From: Aspidiotus rigidus
Taxonomy: Eukaryota > Arthropoda > Insecta > Hemiptera > Diaspididae
Assembly: GCA_035079385.1 (NCBI GenBank)
Contig: JAVHKY010000004.1
Location: 15,655,001 to 15,719,000 of the forward strand
DNA: 64,000 bases
Direction: 5' to 3'
Position numbers and translations under genes: made by a program. Each line of letters begins with the position of its first letter. The first letter of the stretch is position 1. Under the pieces are notes generated by a model. The model was not told the DNA's origin. It searched no databases and saw only the letters and a list, made by a program, of their open reading frames with translations. Positions 1 through 11,045 of the stretch are shown in pieces.

Positions 1-1530
1 ATAATGAGCAAAAGATGACTCAAATTGTGGAACAGACTTCAGACGACAGACGGTCTTGTTAGGAGTGGTCCTCTTCTTTACATTGGCTTTGATTGACGTA
101 CTTGAAGGCACACCTACAGAAGTGGTTTCTATCGATGCATTGTGACGAATTTCGTTAGTACTTAAATCAACACTTGTGGCGATAATTTCCTTTCTGCTCC
201 ATAGTAATTTTTCGTGTCGTGCTTCTTATTGAATTGTTGCTCTTAGGACACTTGATTTCATGTTCCCTTTGTTTCCAAGGCGAAGAACCGGGAATGAAAA
301 ATTGGTTCTCCATCGCTAGAATTCTCTTTTCCAAATTTTATTCAATAAATTTTCGTTCTTTTCCGATGAATAGAACGAAATATCGAGCGATTTTGATTAA
401 TTATACCAGACTTATTTGCGGATTAGAAAAACAAGCTATACATCTTATCGTCCTATCTTTCTAACGCAAAAATAACGAATCGTTTAGCACAGTATTAGCT
501 GAAATCTCTTCAAAATTTTTTCCACTTTCGAAGTTATAATACATAATATACATAAAAGCAGCGCAACGTAGGCGTCCTCTATATATAATAACGCAAATTC
601 TTCTCAACTTCAGACTCGAGGGATTTGATTAAACTTTATAGATATAGTACTATATACGATGTCTTTTCGTTTTGGTGTTGTAAGCATAGTCTGCAGACAG
701 TATAATGGAAATGTGTATACGAGGAAAAGTTTTTTTTTCCTTCTTCTTCCTTCTTTTTCTCATCCTTAGCCCTGCTGTTCTACAAGCCACCATAATGTGT
801 AGTTTTCTCTGTTCTCTGCAGAGAATTATTTTACAATAGGCACGAACAGAAAGTTTGGAAAATTTTCAAATCTCGCCGGTTAATTTATTCAACATTAAAC
901 GTTATTACGCGGTTAAAATACTATACTATTTAGTCTACGACCGGGTACGGTTCTCTTTTCTTTTTTTTCCCTCTCGTTTTGTAAAGCCCTCCTTTTTTTT
1001 TTTTTTAAATCGTTCGTCATTTATATGATACGACGAAGTATGGTTTTCGCGATGAAAATCGACTGCACAGTCTTTAGAGAACCGTCGGAAAGAGTTTAAA
1101 AACTGCGAAAGTCATTAAAACTTCAGCAATATTGTTTTTACGCTGCGAAAAGAAATCGAGGACGCTTTCTCATTTTTTTCTCCCCAGTTCGTGTCGAGCA
1201 ATAATTTTACGTTGCTTTGTTCCGTCGCTGAACGTTGATGTGTCTAACTTTTTTTCCTTCCCTCTACTTTATAGATTTTCACATTTTTTTTCTTTTTTTT
1301 TTTCAATAATTTTTAATTATTGAAAAAAGATACTGAAGCACGAAAATTAGTAGAAATTTAGAAAAATATTTTGAATCGACCGCATTTAATATGCCGAACT
1401 CGTGGATGAAGAAGGGCGAGCAGTCAGGTTTCAAAATATTGCTTGAATTCCTTCCCCTCCTACTCAACTCAACTCCTCAACCTCTTTCTTCACTCTCATG
1501 TATCGAAGAAATTAAAGCAAGGGTGTTGGA
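1..1530. other. non-coding, no gene recognised
   Basis: AT-rich sequence with several T-runs (for example near 730, 961, 990 and 1285). Open frames here are short and show no recognisable domain, signal peptide or splice pattern. Nothing is supported as a gene. Confidence 0.6.
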
Positions 1531-1534
1531 CGCT

Positions 1535-2130
1535 TGAGGCACCTTACATCTGCCTCCGCCTCACTGAAGGCTTGGAGGCGCCTCCCAGGATCCTTTTGGA
1601 GGCATCTGGAGCTACCTCCAAGGTGCCTCCGGAGTGCTGAAGTGATGGTTTAAAGCAGGGCGTTGGAAGCTGGAGCTTTTTGCCTCCAGAGGTAACTTGC
1701 TTCCACCTGGAGGCTTGGAGATACCCCCAAGGACATTTTCGGGGGTATTTTCTTTCAACAGTTTCCTATCCCTCGAAATCTCATTCAGCCTCTTTGATGC
1801 TAGCGCTGCGCAGATTGAATAAGAGCCAAAGTTTTTAATACACCTTCTGAGAATCATCTGTCATCTGGTAATACTGATAGGCCAATATGTTACATCTGGT
1901 CACACTGATCAACCTCACAAGTGCCTCTTGAGGCGTCTTTAAAGGCGTCTCCGACACTGCCTCCGGAGGCATTCTCTCCAATTTCAGTAATTGCGCTGGA
2001 GGCACTTGGAGTTGGCTCCAGAGGATGCCTCCAAACGAGTCCACTGGAGGCAACCGGAGTCGGAGGGTTATTTTCTGTATTCGTTCTGGAGGTGGAGGTC
2101 TCCAAAAAAGAAATGCCTCCAACACCCTTG
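1535..2130 (-). repeat. CCTCCGGAGGC-rich interspersed repeat, copy A
   Basis: A roughly 600-bp block full of GCCTCC/GGAGGC words, several forming the palindrome CCTCCGGAGG. Read on the minus strand it starts GGGTGTTGGAGGCATT and ends near the word CCAGATGCCTCCAAAAGG. The same order of words, including a shared GATCAGTGTGACCAGATGTA stretch, recurs on the plus strand at 40150-40660, so this is a dispersed repeat present in inverted orientation. The open frames inside (81-111 codons) follow from its base composition. No transposase motif was seen and the family is unknown to me. Confidence 0.75.
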
Positions 2131-2652
2131 AATGAAAGTCAAAAGCCCTGGGAGCTGAGCGTTCTAACAAATTTATCCTGTTCCTCTGTCACAAAATCTT
2201 GCTTTTTCTTTACTACTTTCTAGTTTGATCAATCCCGGACTATGGATCCATGCCTTCTTTCATCACACCTTTCACTCGACGCATTTGCATGTGAGGAAGG
2301 ATAGAAGAACAAGCAGACGATGGGAGTTGGTGAGACGAGATATTTCGTTTCTGAGGTACAATTTTCACTGGAAATTTTTTCTCAAAGATGAAAGTAATTT
2401 ATGTGATTTGGAAACGTCGATTGCGTTTTCGCTGCACCGAAAGCGTTCTCCAATATTATCGTCGTTTTTGACAATCATTGTGTAGTCTGTATTATGTATG
2501 AGTACAAGTGTAATACGGTACAAGAAACACAAGTGTATCTGCATGTCATTTCATCGACAAACAATAATTGTTTTCAAAATCTAAAAATCGAAGTACCTGC
2601 TTAGATACGTTTTATGTTATGTTGTCTGTCAAATCAGATCCAAAACTACAAG

Positions 2653-2659
2653 TATAAAA
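2653..2659 (+). promoter_or_regulatory. TATA box of secreted-protein gene A
   Basis: TATAAAA lies 72-78 bases upstream of the ATG at 2731, inside a stretch duplicated upstream of gene B. The aligned position in gene B reads TATCAAA (near 5338), so the box is intact only in copy A. The role is inferred from position and sequence. Confidence 0.45.
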
Positions 2660-2730
2660 CCTTGCAATAGTCATTAGAAAGTTTCATTCAAGTTTAAAAT
2701 AACTTAGATCTTTAAATTTGTCGGTCAAAC

Positions 2731-3354
2731 ATGAAAATTTATCTCGAATTCAATATAGCCGCTATCTTCATTATTACGCACTTGCAAACTTACATCGGCT
2801 CTTGTATGGGCGATCTAGACTTGGACGAGGTTCGAAAAAACTTACCTCAATTGCAATCGTACGCCATAGATGGGAAATACCTAAGAGAATATTATAGTAA
2901 GTGAAATTCTAAGACGAAAACTTTTATCCACTTGCTGGATCGAGATATTTGTGTAACGTCTGATCTCATTTTAGACGCGATCACCGTCAATGGCCAAGTG
3001 GTTTGGACGGGAAAAGCGAAACGACTGTCCAACGCACACAATAGCGCAGGATTGAAGTCGATATGCTCGGAAGCGTGCGAAAAATTCAATTGTAGACGGG
3101 ATGGTGCTGGGTTAGGTGTATTCGTTGACCTTTACAGTGCTTTGGTATTGCGGACAGATGACCCAAAACCTTTCGTATTTCTCATCGATGTACTTCAATG
3201 CATTTACGATTCAAGCGTTCTATATCTAACGATGGGTTTTGATGAGACAAACGTGCTCGCTATAAGACCTCTGTACCCTGATAGGAACCACCCGGATGTC
3301 TTCGTGCTAGACGAAAAATTCACCGATGATAAGCAACTATCGGCTCTTCAGTGA
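2731..3354 (+). CDS. small secreted protein A (unknown family), two exons
   Basis: The function is unknown and I do not recognise the family. Exon 1 is 2731-2896 and exon 2 is 2975-3354, with a 78-nt intron that has a GTAAGT donor, a TTTTAG acceptor and phase 1. The predicted protein is 181 aa. Residues 1-26 look like a signal peptide: MKIYLEF, then a hydrophobic stretch, then GSCMG, followed by an acidic DLDLDE start to the mature chain. The rest has no membrane segment. Motifs shared with gene B are VVWTGKAK (residues 64-71), SAGLKSIC, LQC and AIRPLYP. Cys86 and Cys131 are conserved in both copies with the same 45-residue spacing and could form a disulphide; Cys90 and Cys95 are specific to this copy. 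The start is the ATG that opens the signal peptide and aligns with that of gene B. The frame is intact and splice sites match B, so this looks like a real gene. A salivary or venom-type secreted effector is one possibility, by inference only. Confidence 0.72.
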
Positions 3355-3734
3355 GGCTTTATCGAGGTTTAGATCAGACTTCCTCAAACATGAGGGCAAG
3401 AAAGCCTTGTTCTAAAGATATTTTTAATTACCTGCAGCTGTGGCACCACTCTTGGTAAAATAAATAAGTACGCTATCGTTTTCATTTGTAGTATTGAGTA
3501 AAAAGTTTGAAGGACTGACTTCTAGCTACTGTCGACACGTACTTCATTTTCTTCAGAAAGCTGAAGAAATTTTAATCATCTTCCATTCCTGTGCTGAGTC
3601 AATGATACTCCTGGACTTTTTGGCTACATGGTGGGGAAGTCTAGGCTGTATGAAAATGACTTCGAAAATTTCCAGCTTCAATTCACTTTACAAACTTCGC
3701 ACAATTTTCGAAGATTGACGTATGAAGAAAGGAG

Positions 3735-5020
3735 TCCAGAGAGGTTTCAAGCTCCATTCAATGAGCGCAGTTGGAGAAATCAACTCTCGAGCTTGGCTAT
3801 CATCCTTCCAGTACTGAAACCTATTAAAGATCCATCTCATTTCGCATCTTGACCAACCAATCGCTCCTTGGCAAACAGTTCCAAAAAATTCCAAAGAAAG
3901 AATTATCCTGGTTCATGAAGAAAAACCTTTTCCCGCATCTCACGGCTTCCGCAAAGGCCACAACACCTTCCGAGCCATATTTTTGAAGTTTAGGAAGCTT
4001 TCCGCTCAAGATCAGAACTCTACTCGATTTTATTCAACCTCCTGGAAGCGTAACTATATCTCTTCATTGGCGTTTGAGTCACTTTACCCAACCTCCTCCG
4101 ATCCTCCATCCGTTACAGGTTTTGCACGATTAAAATTCAAGATCGCCATTCTTCCCACGAAGCCATCCGAAAAGGCGTCCTCCCTCTGGGGGAAGTTTGA
4201 AATATTCCTTTCTTCCCAATCTCTATAAGAAATAGTGTCATATTTACCGTTACCGAACGCATCTTTGCAGATGACTTCGGTATTCAAATTTCCAACCTCC
4301 AACGAGTGGCTAGACTACTTCAATCAACCATTGAAAAAAATCTCCAAATGTTCATCTGACCGTGGATTTTGATTTCCAAATAAGTTGAAGAGTTATGGTA
4401 GCATTCCGAAAAGATACGCGCTCCGCTTTCTTCTTTGAGTCTGCGCAGAACTTCACCATCCCAATCGTCTGCATCTTCGACTCCAAAACCTCCTGTACCC
4501 CCCGTATCGAAATCTTGACAGCATAATGCGTGAATTCCTTGGAGGTTCTCAAATACCTATCACACCCCTGTACCGACTGTAACCACAATTTCTTCTTCCA
4601 ACTCTAAAATAGTTTGAACCATTTCCAAATTGATTGCGGTTCTCCAGTTTAAGCTCGCTCCAACAGAACGAGCTAAACATTCTTGGACTCCACTCTTCTG
4701 GGCTCCGACTGGCCCTTGACTTGATGTGCAACGCCCTTTCAGTCGGCCTATGCGCCGAGATGAGTGTTAATTTTCTTCGTTACCTCGCTGTTTCACTGAC
4801 TGCTGATTTTCTGGTGACAACAACACATCACCCAGAATATTCCCTATCTTTTCAAATACTCTCAGCCCATGGAATTCATCTCATCTGTCGTTTCGATCCT
4901 ATCTGGAAACTCATCTCAAACTTGGGCCTTTACTTGGAATCTTTTCATCCACTCCCCTTCGGTTATCCCTATCCCTGGCTTCCGTCTCTATTTTCCTGGA
5001 ATCCCCAAAACATCTAACTT
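3735..5020 (+). pseudogene. decayed non-LTR retrotransposon (Jockey/R1-like RT)
   Basis: Fragments of a reverse transcriptase are scattered across frames. GFRKGHNTFRA near 3940 matches the fingers motif FRKGRST of Jockey/R1-type LINEs. A degraded PLGEV-like block near 4185 sits where the PQG motif should be. ADDFGIQI near 4265 is the catalytic [YF]ADD motif C, followed by a helical stretch. Stops and frame changes separate these pieces and no endonuclease was identified. The element lies exactly between the two secreted-protein genes, so it either inserted after their duplication or was part of the spacer. Confidence 0.6.
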
Positions 5021-5410
5021 TATATGCTAACAAACATCAACAAAATCGATTAGTAAGACATGTCAACTTTGATCCCGAGGTGCAATTTCGAGGATGAAAA
5101 AAATTCATATGATTGAGAGGAAGCGACAAAAATTGGGAAACAGTTGGTTATGTTTTCGCTGTTTTAAAAGTTGTTTCTTTTTCAAACAAGGATATTTGTA
5201 CGACGTATGCGGAAGATGTATTTTATATGAGCACAAGTGGAATAAAAATTGTTTCCGAGTTCCGAAAATCGAAGTTGAGTTGAGTTGGATGTAACATTTA
5301 TACGGTCTTACTATTCAAATCAATCCAAAAACTACGAGTATCAAACTCTTGAAAGTTTTATCAAAGTCAAAAATAAGGTAGAATTTCAAATTCAGAGATC
5401 AAAAACGAAA

Positions 5411-6027
5411 ATGTATTTTGAATTTAACGTAGCCGCCCTCTTGATTATTGGCATCCTGCAAACATACTTTGGCTCTACTTTGGGCGCAGTAGACTTGGAC
5501 GAAATCCGAAGAAACCCTCCTCAATTGGAATCACACGCGGTAGATAAGAAATATATAAAAGGATATTACAGTGAGTGAAATTTTACGACGAGAACTTGTA
5601 ATATCCGCTTGCTGGATGGAGAATTCTGTGTGTATTGTCTGATTTTATTCTAGGCGCGATTACACTTAATAAACGAGTGGTATGGACAGGAAAAGCGAAA
5701 CAATGGGCCAATGCAGACGATAGCGCTGGACTGAAGTCGATATGTAAAGAAGCTTTTGAAAAATTTAATGGAATACAGGATGATAATGGGCACGGTATAT
5801 TCTCTCAACTTCAAAATGCCCTGGTATTGCCATATGAAGACGCTCAACTTTTGGTATTTCACATCGATACACTTCAGTGCGTTTGCGGTTCAGGTGTTCT
5901 ATATTTAACAATGGGTGGGGATGAGAAAAGTGTCCATGCTATAAGACCTCTGTATCCTGGCAGAACGGATATCTTTGTGCTCGACGAAAATTTCAGCGGT
6001 GATAAGAAACTGCGGGCTTTGAAATGA
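5411..6027 (+). CDS. small secreted protein B, paralogue of A, two exons
   Basis: This is the tandem paralogue of the gene at 2731-3354. Exon 1 is 5411-5570 and exon 2 is 5654-6027, with an 83-nt intron (GTGAGT donor, TTCTAG acceptor, phase 1 at the same codon as in A). The predicted protein is 177 aa. A signal peptide covers about residues 1-25 (MYFEFN, a hydrophobic run, GSTLG) and is followed by the acidic AVDLDE. VVWTGKAK is at 62-69. Cys84 and Cys129 match the conserved pair of A, and Cys131 is an extra. Exon 2 is roughly 55-60% identical to A by eye, while flanking and intron DNA also align, so the copies arose by duplication of at least 1.1 kb including upstream DNA. Both frames remain open despite this divergence, which suggests selection on the protein. 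The function is unknown. The frame is open upstream of 5411, but the ATG at 5411 is the one that gives the signal peptide. Confidence 0.72.
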
Positions 6028-6889
6028 ACCTGTCGAGTTGTGGTTTAGATCAGGCATTCTCAAACTTTTTTGTGGTTCGGTAGCCTAAACCGCAACTGTG
6101 TTGAAAAATGCCGACACCTGTTCATTTCAATCACAATCAATAATAATAATAATAAATACCTAGGCCTATTTTATATTTTTCATGATTTTTATACATCATG
6201 AAAAATCTCGTGATACCCATATGTTGAGAAAACTATGTTTTGAGTACAGCTGTTGGTACCACTTTTGGTGAAATATCGTAGATTCGTTTTTATCTGTAAA
6301 ATTCAATAAAGAGCTCAAACGATTGACTTCTAGTTACTTTCGACGTATTATTCTCCTCAAGGAGTTGAAAAAATTGTCTTTGTGACGAAATTATTTTCTA
6401 TTGGAAAAACGATGAGAGTTTGAGTTTTTTGCCTCAGGGTCTTCCATGAATTGGAGTGAGAATTTTCTGAACACGAGCCGAGTAGTAAATTTCCACTTAG
6501 ATTGCTAACCGTGGGTATTCATTAACGTGTTGGAGGTGGGGGGGGGGGGGGCGTGAACTATTTTTCAATCATTTCTTCTACTTATAAATGGTTAGGTTAA
6601 TGTGAGCACCGAGCTATTTCAAAAATTATATTTGAAATATGTAATCATCATTCAGATTGTATTTGTTGCTTGTACTGTATGTGCTGAGATACTCATCATA
6701 TTCAAGCTATGGAGGTGGAGATATCTTGGTTAGATAATAGGGAAGTCCAGGCTAGTTGAAGGTGATTTGGGGAATTCCAGGAGAGGGAATAAAATTTTTA
6801 ATTACTCGAGACACTTGAAAACATTTGCAGAACAAGAAAATATTATACTTTTAAGGTGGTGTGAAAAAGGTTCAGGTTTCAACGCTATA
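6028..6889. other. intergenic; duplicated 3' flank of gene B and a G-run
   Basis: The first 350 bases resemble the flank after gene A (for example GACTTCTAG near 6328 and near 3518), marking the downstream side of the gene duplication. A homopolymer of G lies near 6540-6551. No gene was seen. Confidence 0.5.
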
Positions 6890-7302
6890 TATGATAGGAG
6901 GGTGACTTGGAGAAACTCACTCGTTCTTTAACGGAGTTAAACAAGGGTTGGCAGGAGACCGGTTTTCTGGGGCACGTGGGATCTGGAAAATGTAGGTTGT
7001 AACATCACAAGGCTGACCTACGACGTTATCAAATTGTGACGTCAAAGGCCCATACTTTGTAGCTACATATGATAGGAGGAGGACTTGCAAAAAAAAAAAA
7101 CCGTCATCAGATGGTGACGTCACAAGGCTGATCTATGACGCCATCAAATTGTGACGTTGCAGGCTCTGCCATCAAGCTATAATTATATGATAGGGGGGAG
7201 ACTTGGAGAAACTCGTTTTTTGATGGAGTTGTACGAGGGGTGGCAGGGAACCGGTTTTATCAGGCACGTGAGATCTGAAAAATGAAAGTTGTGACTTCAG
7301 TA
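6890..7302 (+). repeat. TGACGTCA-rich repeat family, block 1
   Basis: Contains the family words GGCACGTGGGATCTG, TATGATAGGAGG, GACTTGGAGAAACTC and several GTGACGT/GACGTCA palindromes alternating with CTGACCTATGACG. The same string of words recurs in at least five other places in the window. Confidence 0.75.
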
Positions 7303-9790
7303 CTGTAAAGCGGATTTTACCGTCCACTTGTTACACAAAGAGGGAATTTCGCATTACATTACAGTCCTAGGTATTAATCTTTGCAAGTAAATGTGACGAT
7401 GCTGTCACGAGGGAGCCCAGGTTTCTAAGCTGGAACCCTCGCCGCTTCAAAATGGAGTTCGGGAGCAGTAAAAATTTCTAATCAAAAATCAGGGATGCCA
7501 TCTTATCCTTTAATTTTGTGTCTAAATGGGGAAACAAATTTTATCTATATGCTTGGTAGGACAAGAAAAACCAAGATCTTACGAACCAAAAATAAGTCTA
7601 CGCGTATGTAGAATCTTACCAATAATTTTAATTAATAAAGGACCAAAACTAAAACCATTTTGAGGTCACAAACTGGTTTAAACTCGGGATAAGCCCAGAG
7701 AACTTATATAGATCCCGAGTCGAGACCTTGGTAGGGGCCAGGTCTTCCCGTAAAAGTAAATTTCTGACTGCGATTAACGCGACCAATAGTAATGAAATTT
7801 AAATGAATACGCCTCGTGAGGGGACCAAAATAATGTATTGAAAGTAATAAATTTCGGAAATATTATGGGGCACAAAATAATAACGAATTAAGATAGGTAG
7901 CATAAATCGTATCAATTAAATAGTCTAACCTACACTGTGAAGACCCTTCACAAACATGAGCATTGCAGGGAATCGATAATTTTCTTCTAACAACTCAACC
8001 TGCTGGGGTGCACTGAACGTCGTTACTGGATTCCGATAAGAATAAAAACTAAGTATGTGAAGGAACCATGAAAACCTATAAACAGCCCGGGCGAATTATC
8101 AACCCCGGGTAAAGTATCGAAATGAATACTCAAACGCAATAGAGAAAAAACTATAAACCAAACATTCACCAGATCCGGTCTCTCGACATGAGAATGTCCA
8201 AATTGTTACACGTGTCGACTCCCTCAACTCGTACTACAAATAAATATAAAATGAAAATAATAATCCCAAGTGCAAGGCCCGCGATTGCATTCTATTTCCG
8301 CGCTTCTTATTTGCGACTTACGATTTCTACCGCAAATCGGATACCCGCATAAAACTGCCACTGAGGGCTATAAAGAGACGACTATTGGGGAATCGACCAC
8401 GTGGTCACCACTGGATCTTTCGAGACCAGATCGGCGAATTAAGGAAAAAACATCCAAGCCCACAATTCGGGTTAGGATAGAAGGACGAATAGGATAAAGT
8501 GTGTACGCGTTTACTCTTAACAAATGAGGAAAAGTAGATTAACAAAAATATTTATGACGGTCGTCTTTTCGGAACCCAATTAATTGATTCATGTGCGCCC
8601 CAACAAGGAGGGACCAGAAATAATAAAAATGAAAAAATAACTCAGAATTGATTCGTCAGTGAACAGTCTTCCTTATCAATGGCCATTGTAAAATAGGGAA
8701 ACATTAATTAAACATATTAAAAATTAGCATATGAAATAAGATAAAGTAACGATACGTGATGATTGGACGTGTTCGACGGATGATGATGGTTGGACGGATT
8801 TTGTACAATTTCGTGGCCGTGGGCGTCGACACCGGTTGTGTGACCCCACGACCGTTTAGCCTGACATGATTTGTGTGCACTTAATCACTTTGACAAGAAA
8901 TTAACATCACACCACGGCAAAGAAATTATTCGGATTTTACTTTAATTCATGGATCGAATTAATCTATGAGAATACTGAATGAAATACGTGAATTTATCTT
9001 TAAAAATGATAATCAACAGCTACGAAACAAAAGATACATTCGAACACTTAAGGTGTTCGAGATGTCAAAACGACGAACAGGCCACGTATAGGGACGTAGT
9101 GCCTATATTCGGAAAGCGACTTCCGATTCCGAAAGGAGTGAAGAGACTAAAAATCAAAAGCGTGGTCGATCGCATCGAGCCCTTTCCCGTAAGCGTCCTC
9201 TAGCTCAGCAGGATTTGGTGAAGCCAAGAAAATGGAACATCGTATCAGTCCAGTCTTCAAAAATCTCGGAGGAAGAAATAAGCCCGTCCGAAAAAAAAAT
9301 ACACAACCCCAATTAAAAAAAAACTAACATGAAATTTTGACGTCGCATCCCTTGTCCACTGCGGAATACAATGAGTGCGAGTTCACTCCGAGATGGGCCA
9401 CAAAAAATATATAATACTAATACGTTACAATAAACAGCAAACCTAACATACGGGGTCTTTTAATTTTACAATAGAACCAGGAAGAAATTCGTCGTCAGTA
9501 TTTTAAGAAAAGAAAGAGAGATCGTGTTGGCCCGTACGAACAACGATCTGTAATTTTGCGCTGGCGACGAATTTAAAGTTAAATAAGAGAACGAAGTCTG
9601 GACAGCTACCTGTCCAAATCAACTCCACGTGAATCTCCCGTAGAGGGTTGGAGAAAAAACTTCGATGCGATCTTCACTATATGGTGAAGCTCGTAATGCT
9701 CGTACGAGGCTAAAAATGCCACGTTACATAAAAGACAAATAGACTCGACGATTTTACCCGGATATGTTTGGAAATTATTAATGGGGAACC
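7303..9790 (+). repeat. long form of a non-coding repeat (short form at 52706)
   Basis: The left end (CAGTACTGTAAAG through GGGAATTTCGCATTACATTACAG) and the right end (GACGATTTTACCCGGATATG through GGAAATTATTAA) align with a compact 125-bp copy at 52706-52840. Here they are separated by about 2.3 kb of sequence with no significant open frame. Either this copy carries a 2.3-kb insertion or the other is a deletion derivative. No RT, transposase, long terminal repeat or poly-A tail was recognised. Confidence 0.5.
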
Positions 9791-9849
9791 CGTTTTATAT
9801 GTAGGGCCGTAATTTGGAGAAAAATTTCAGGCGCCGGCCGCCGTCAGAA

Positions 9850-10330
9850 AAACGTTGGACTTGGAAATGAAAGGGAACCGGTTTTGTGGGGCACGTGGGT
9901 CTGGAAAATGTAGGTTGTGACGTCACAAGGCTGACCTATGACGTTATCAGATCGTGACGTCAGAGGGGGACTTGGGTGCTATATATAAGGGAGGGGAACT
10001 TGAGAAAAAAAACTGATCCGTTACGTCATAAGGCTGATCTATGACGTCATCCAACTTTGACGTTGCAGACCCCGCCCGCCTTAAGCTGTAGACGATGGGA
10101 GGGCGACTTGGAAAAACTCACTCGCTCTTTAACGGAGATGAACGAAGAGCGGCAGGGAACCTGTTTTATGGGGCACATGGATCTGAAACATGTAGATTGT
10201 GACGTCACAAGACTGAACTATGACGCCATCAAATTATGACGTCACGGGATTTTCGAGCTCCGAGCTTTGCCAGCCGGGCGGACGACGGACATTTTTTCCG
10301 AAAAACCTTTCGATAAAACAGGCCTACTAA
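9850..10330 (+). repeat. TGACGTCA-rich repeat family, block 2
   Basis: Begins near GGGAACCGGTTTTGTGG and ends near CGATAAAACAGG, which are inverted relatives of each other (consensus CAGGGAACCTGTTTTA). Inside are GGCACGTGG, repeated GTGACGTCA, TATGATAGGAGG-like and GAGCTTTGCCAGCCGG words. This copy is among the more complete in the window. Confidence 0.7.
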
Positions 10331-10739
10331 TGAAAATCCCTGTTGAAACGACGGTTTCCTTATGAACGTAGGAAACCTGTAAAATAATACATGATCTTTA
10401 TGTCCGCACTAGACCCTTCAAATTACTAGACATGCAATGCTTCAGACACAACCTACTTAGCCCTTCAGTGAACCAGATATGCAATACTTCAAATACCATA
10501 AGCCGTCCTCGAAAGTCGAAATTTTTCCAAGTTCTTGGTTGGACAGCGCACGGTGAACGACGCGTGGCAGACTTCCCGAAAGTCCCCATCCCTGTTGAAA
10601 GTCGATTTCGCCGTCAAAATTGACACAAACCTTTTACGAATCAACTCTCGTCTTCTTCCAACTGAAAATGATCTCACCCACACCATCCACCTCAAGATTA
10701 CGGAAGAATTCCAGTAAAAACAAGTCCCATCAAACAATT

Positions 10740-11045
10740 TAGCCCAATTAAAACCATTATCATTCACTTGGACTTCATCACACCAAGAATCCCGCCGTCA
10801 CAAAATCTACCTCACACGTCTCCGATTTGGTCACACGCGACGCACACACGCTCACCTTCTTTCCAACCTTTCCCCACTCATATGCGAACGTTGTACCCTC
10901 GACTTTCTCCCTACAGTCACGTATGCCTATCCTTAACTTCTCTCCGTCACACCCACTGAATTTCACCATCCACAAAAATAACTCTCGCCGATGACCTCAC
11001 CATCTCCCATCTAAAAGCAGAAAATTACATCCAACGTACCTAAAA
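10740..11045 (+). pseudogene. LINE 3' end (Jockey-type C-terminus)
   Basis: Translation from about 10800 gives LTRLRFGHTRRTHAHLL followed by a short stretch and CERC. This is the C-terminal RLRIGHTRLTH...C..C signature of many Jockey/R1-type LINE polyproteins, downstream of the RNase H-like region. The frame is broken before and after. Upstream bases 10535-10740 may belong to the same element but are too decayed to assign. Confidence 0.6.

Noticed and set aside
1835..2170. 111-codon frame rich in Pro/Leu with a similar 74-codon frame at 40156
   Set aside because: Both lie wholly within copies of the CCTCCGGAGGC repeat. Similarity comes from the repeat, and start, length and end differ.
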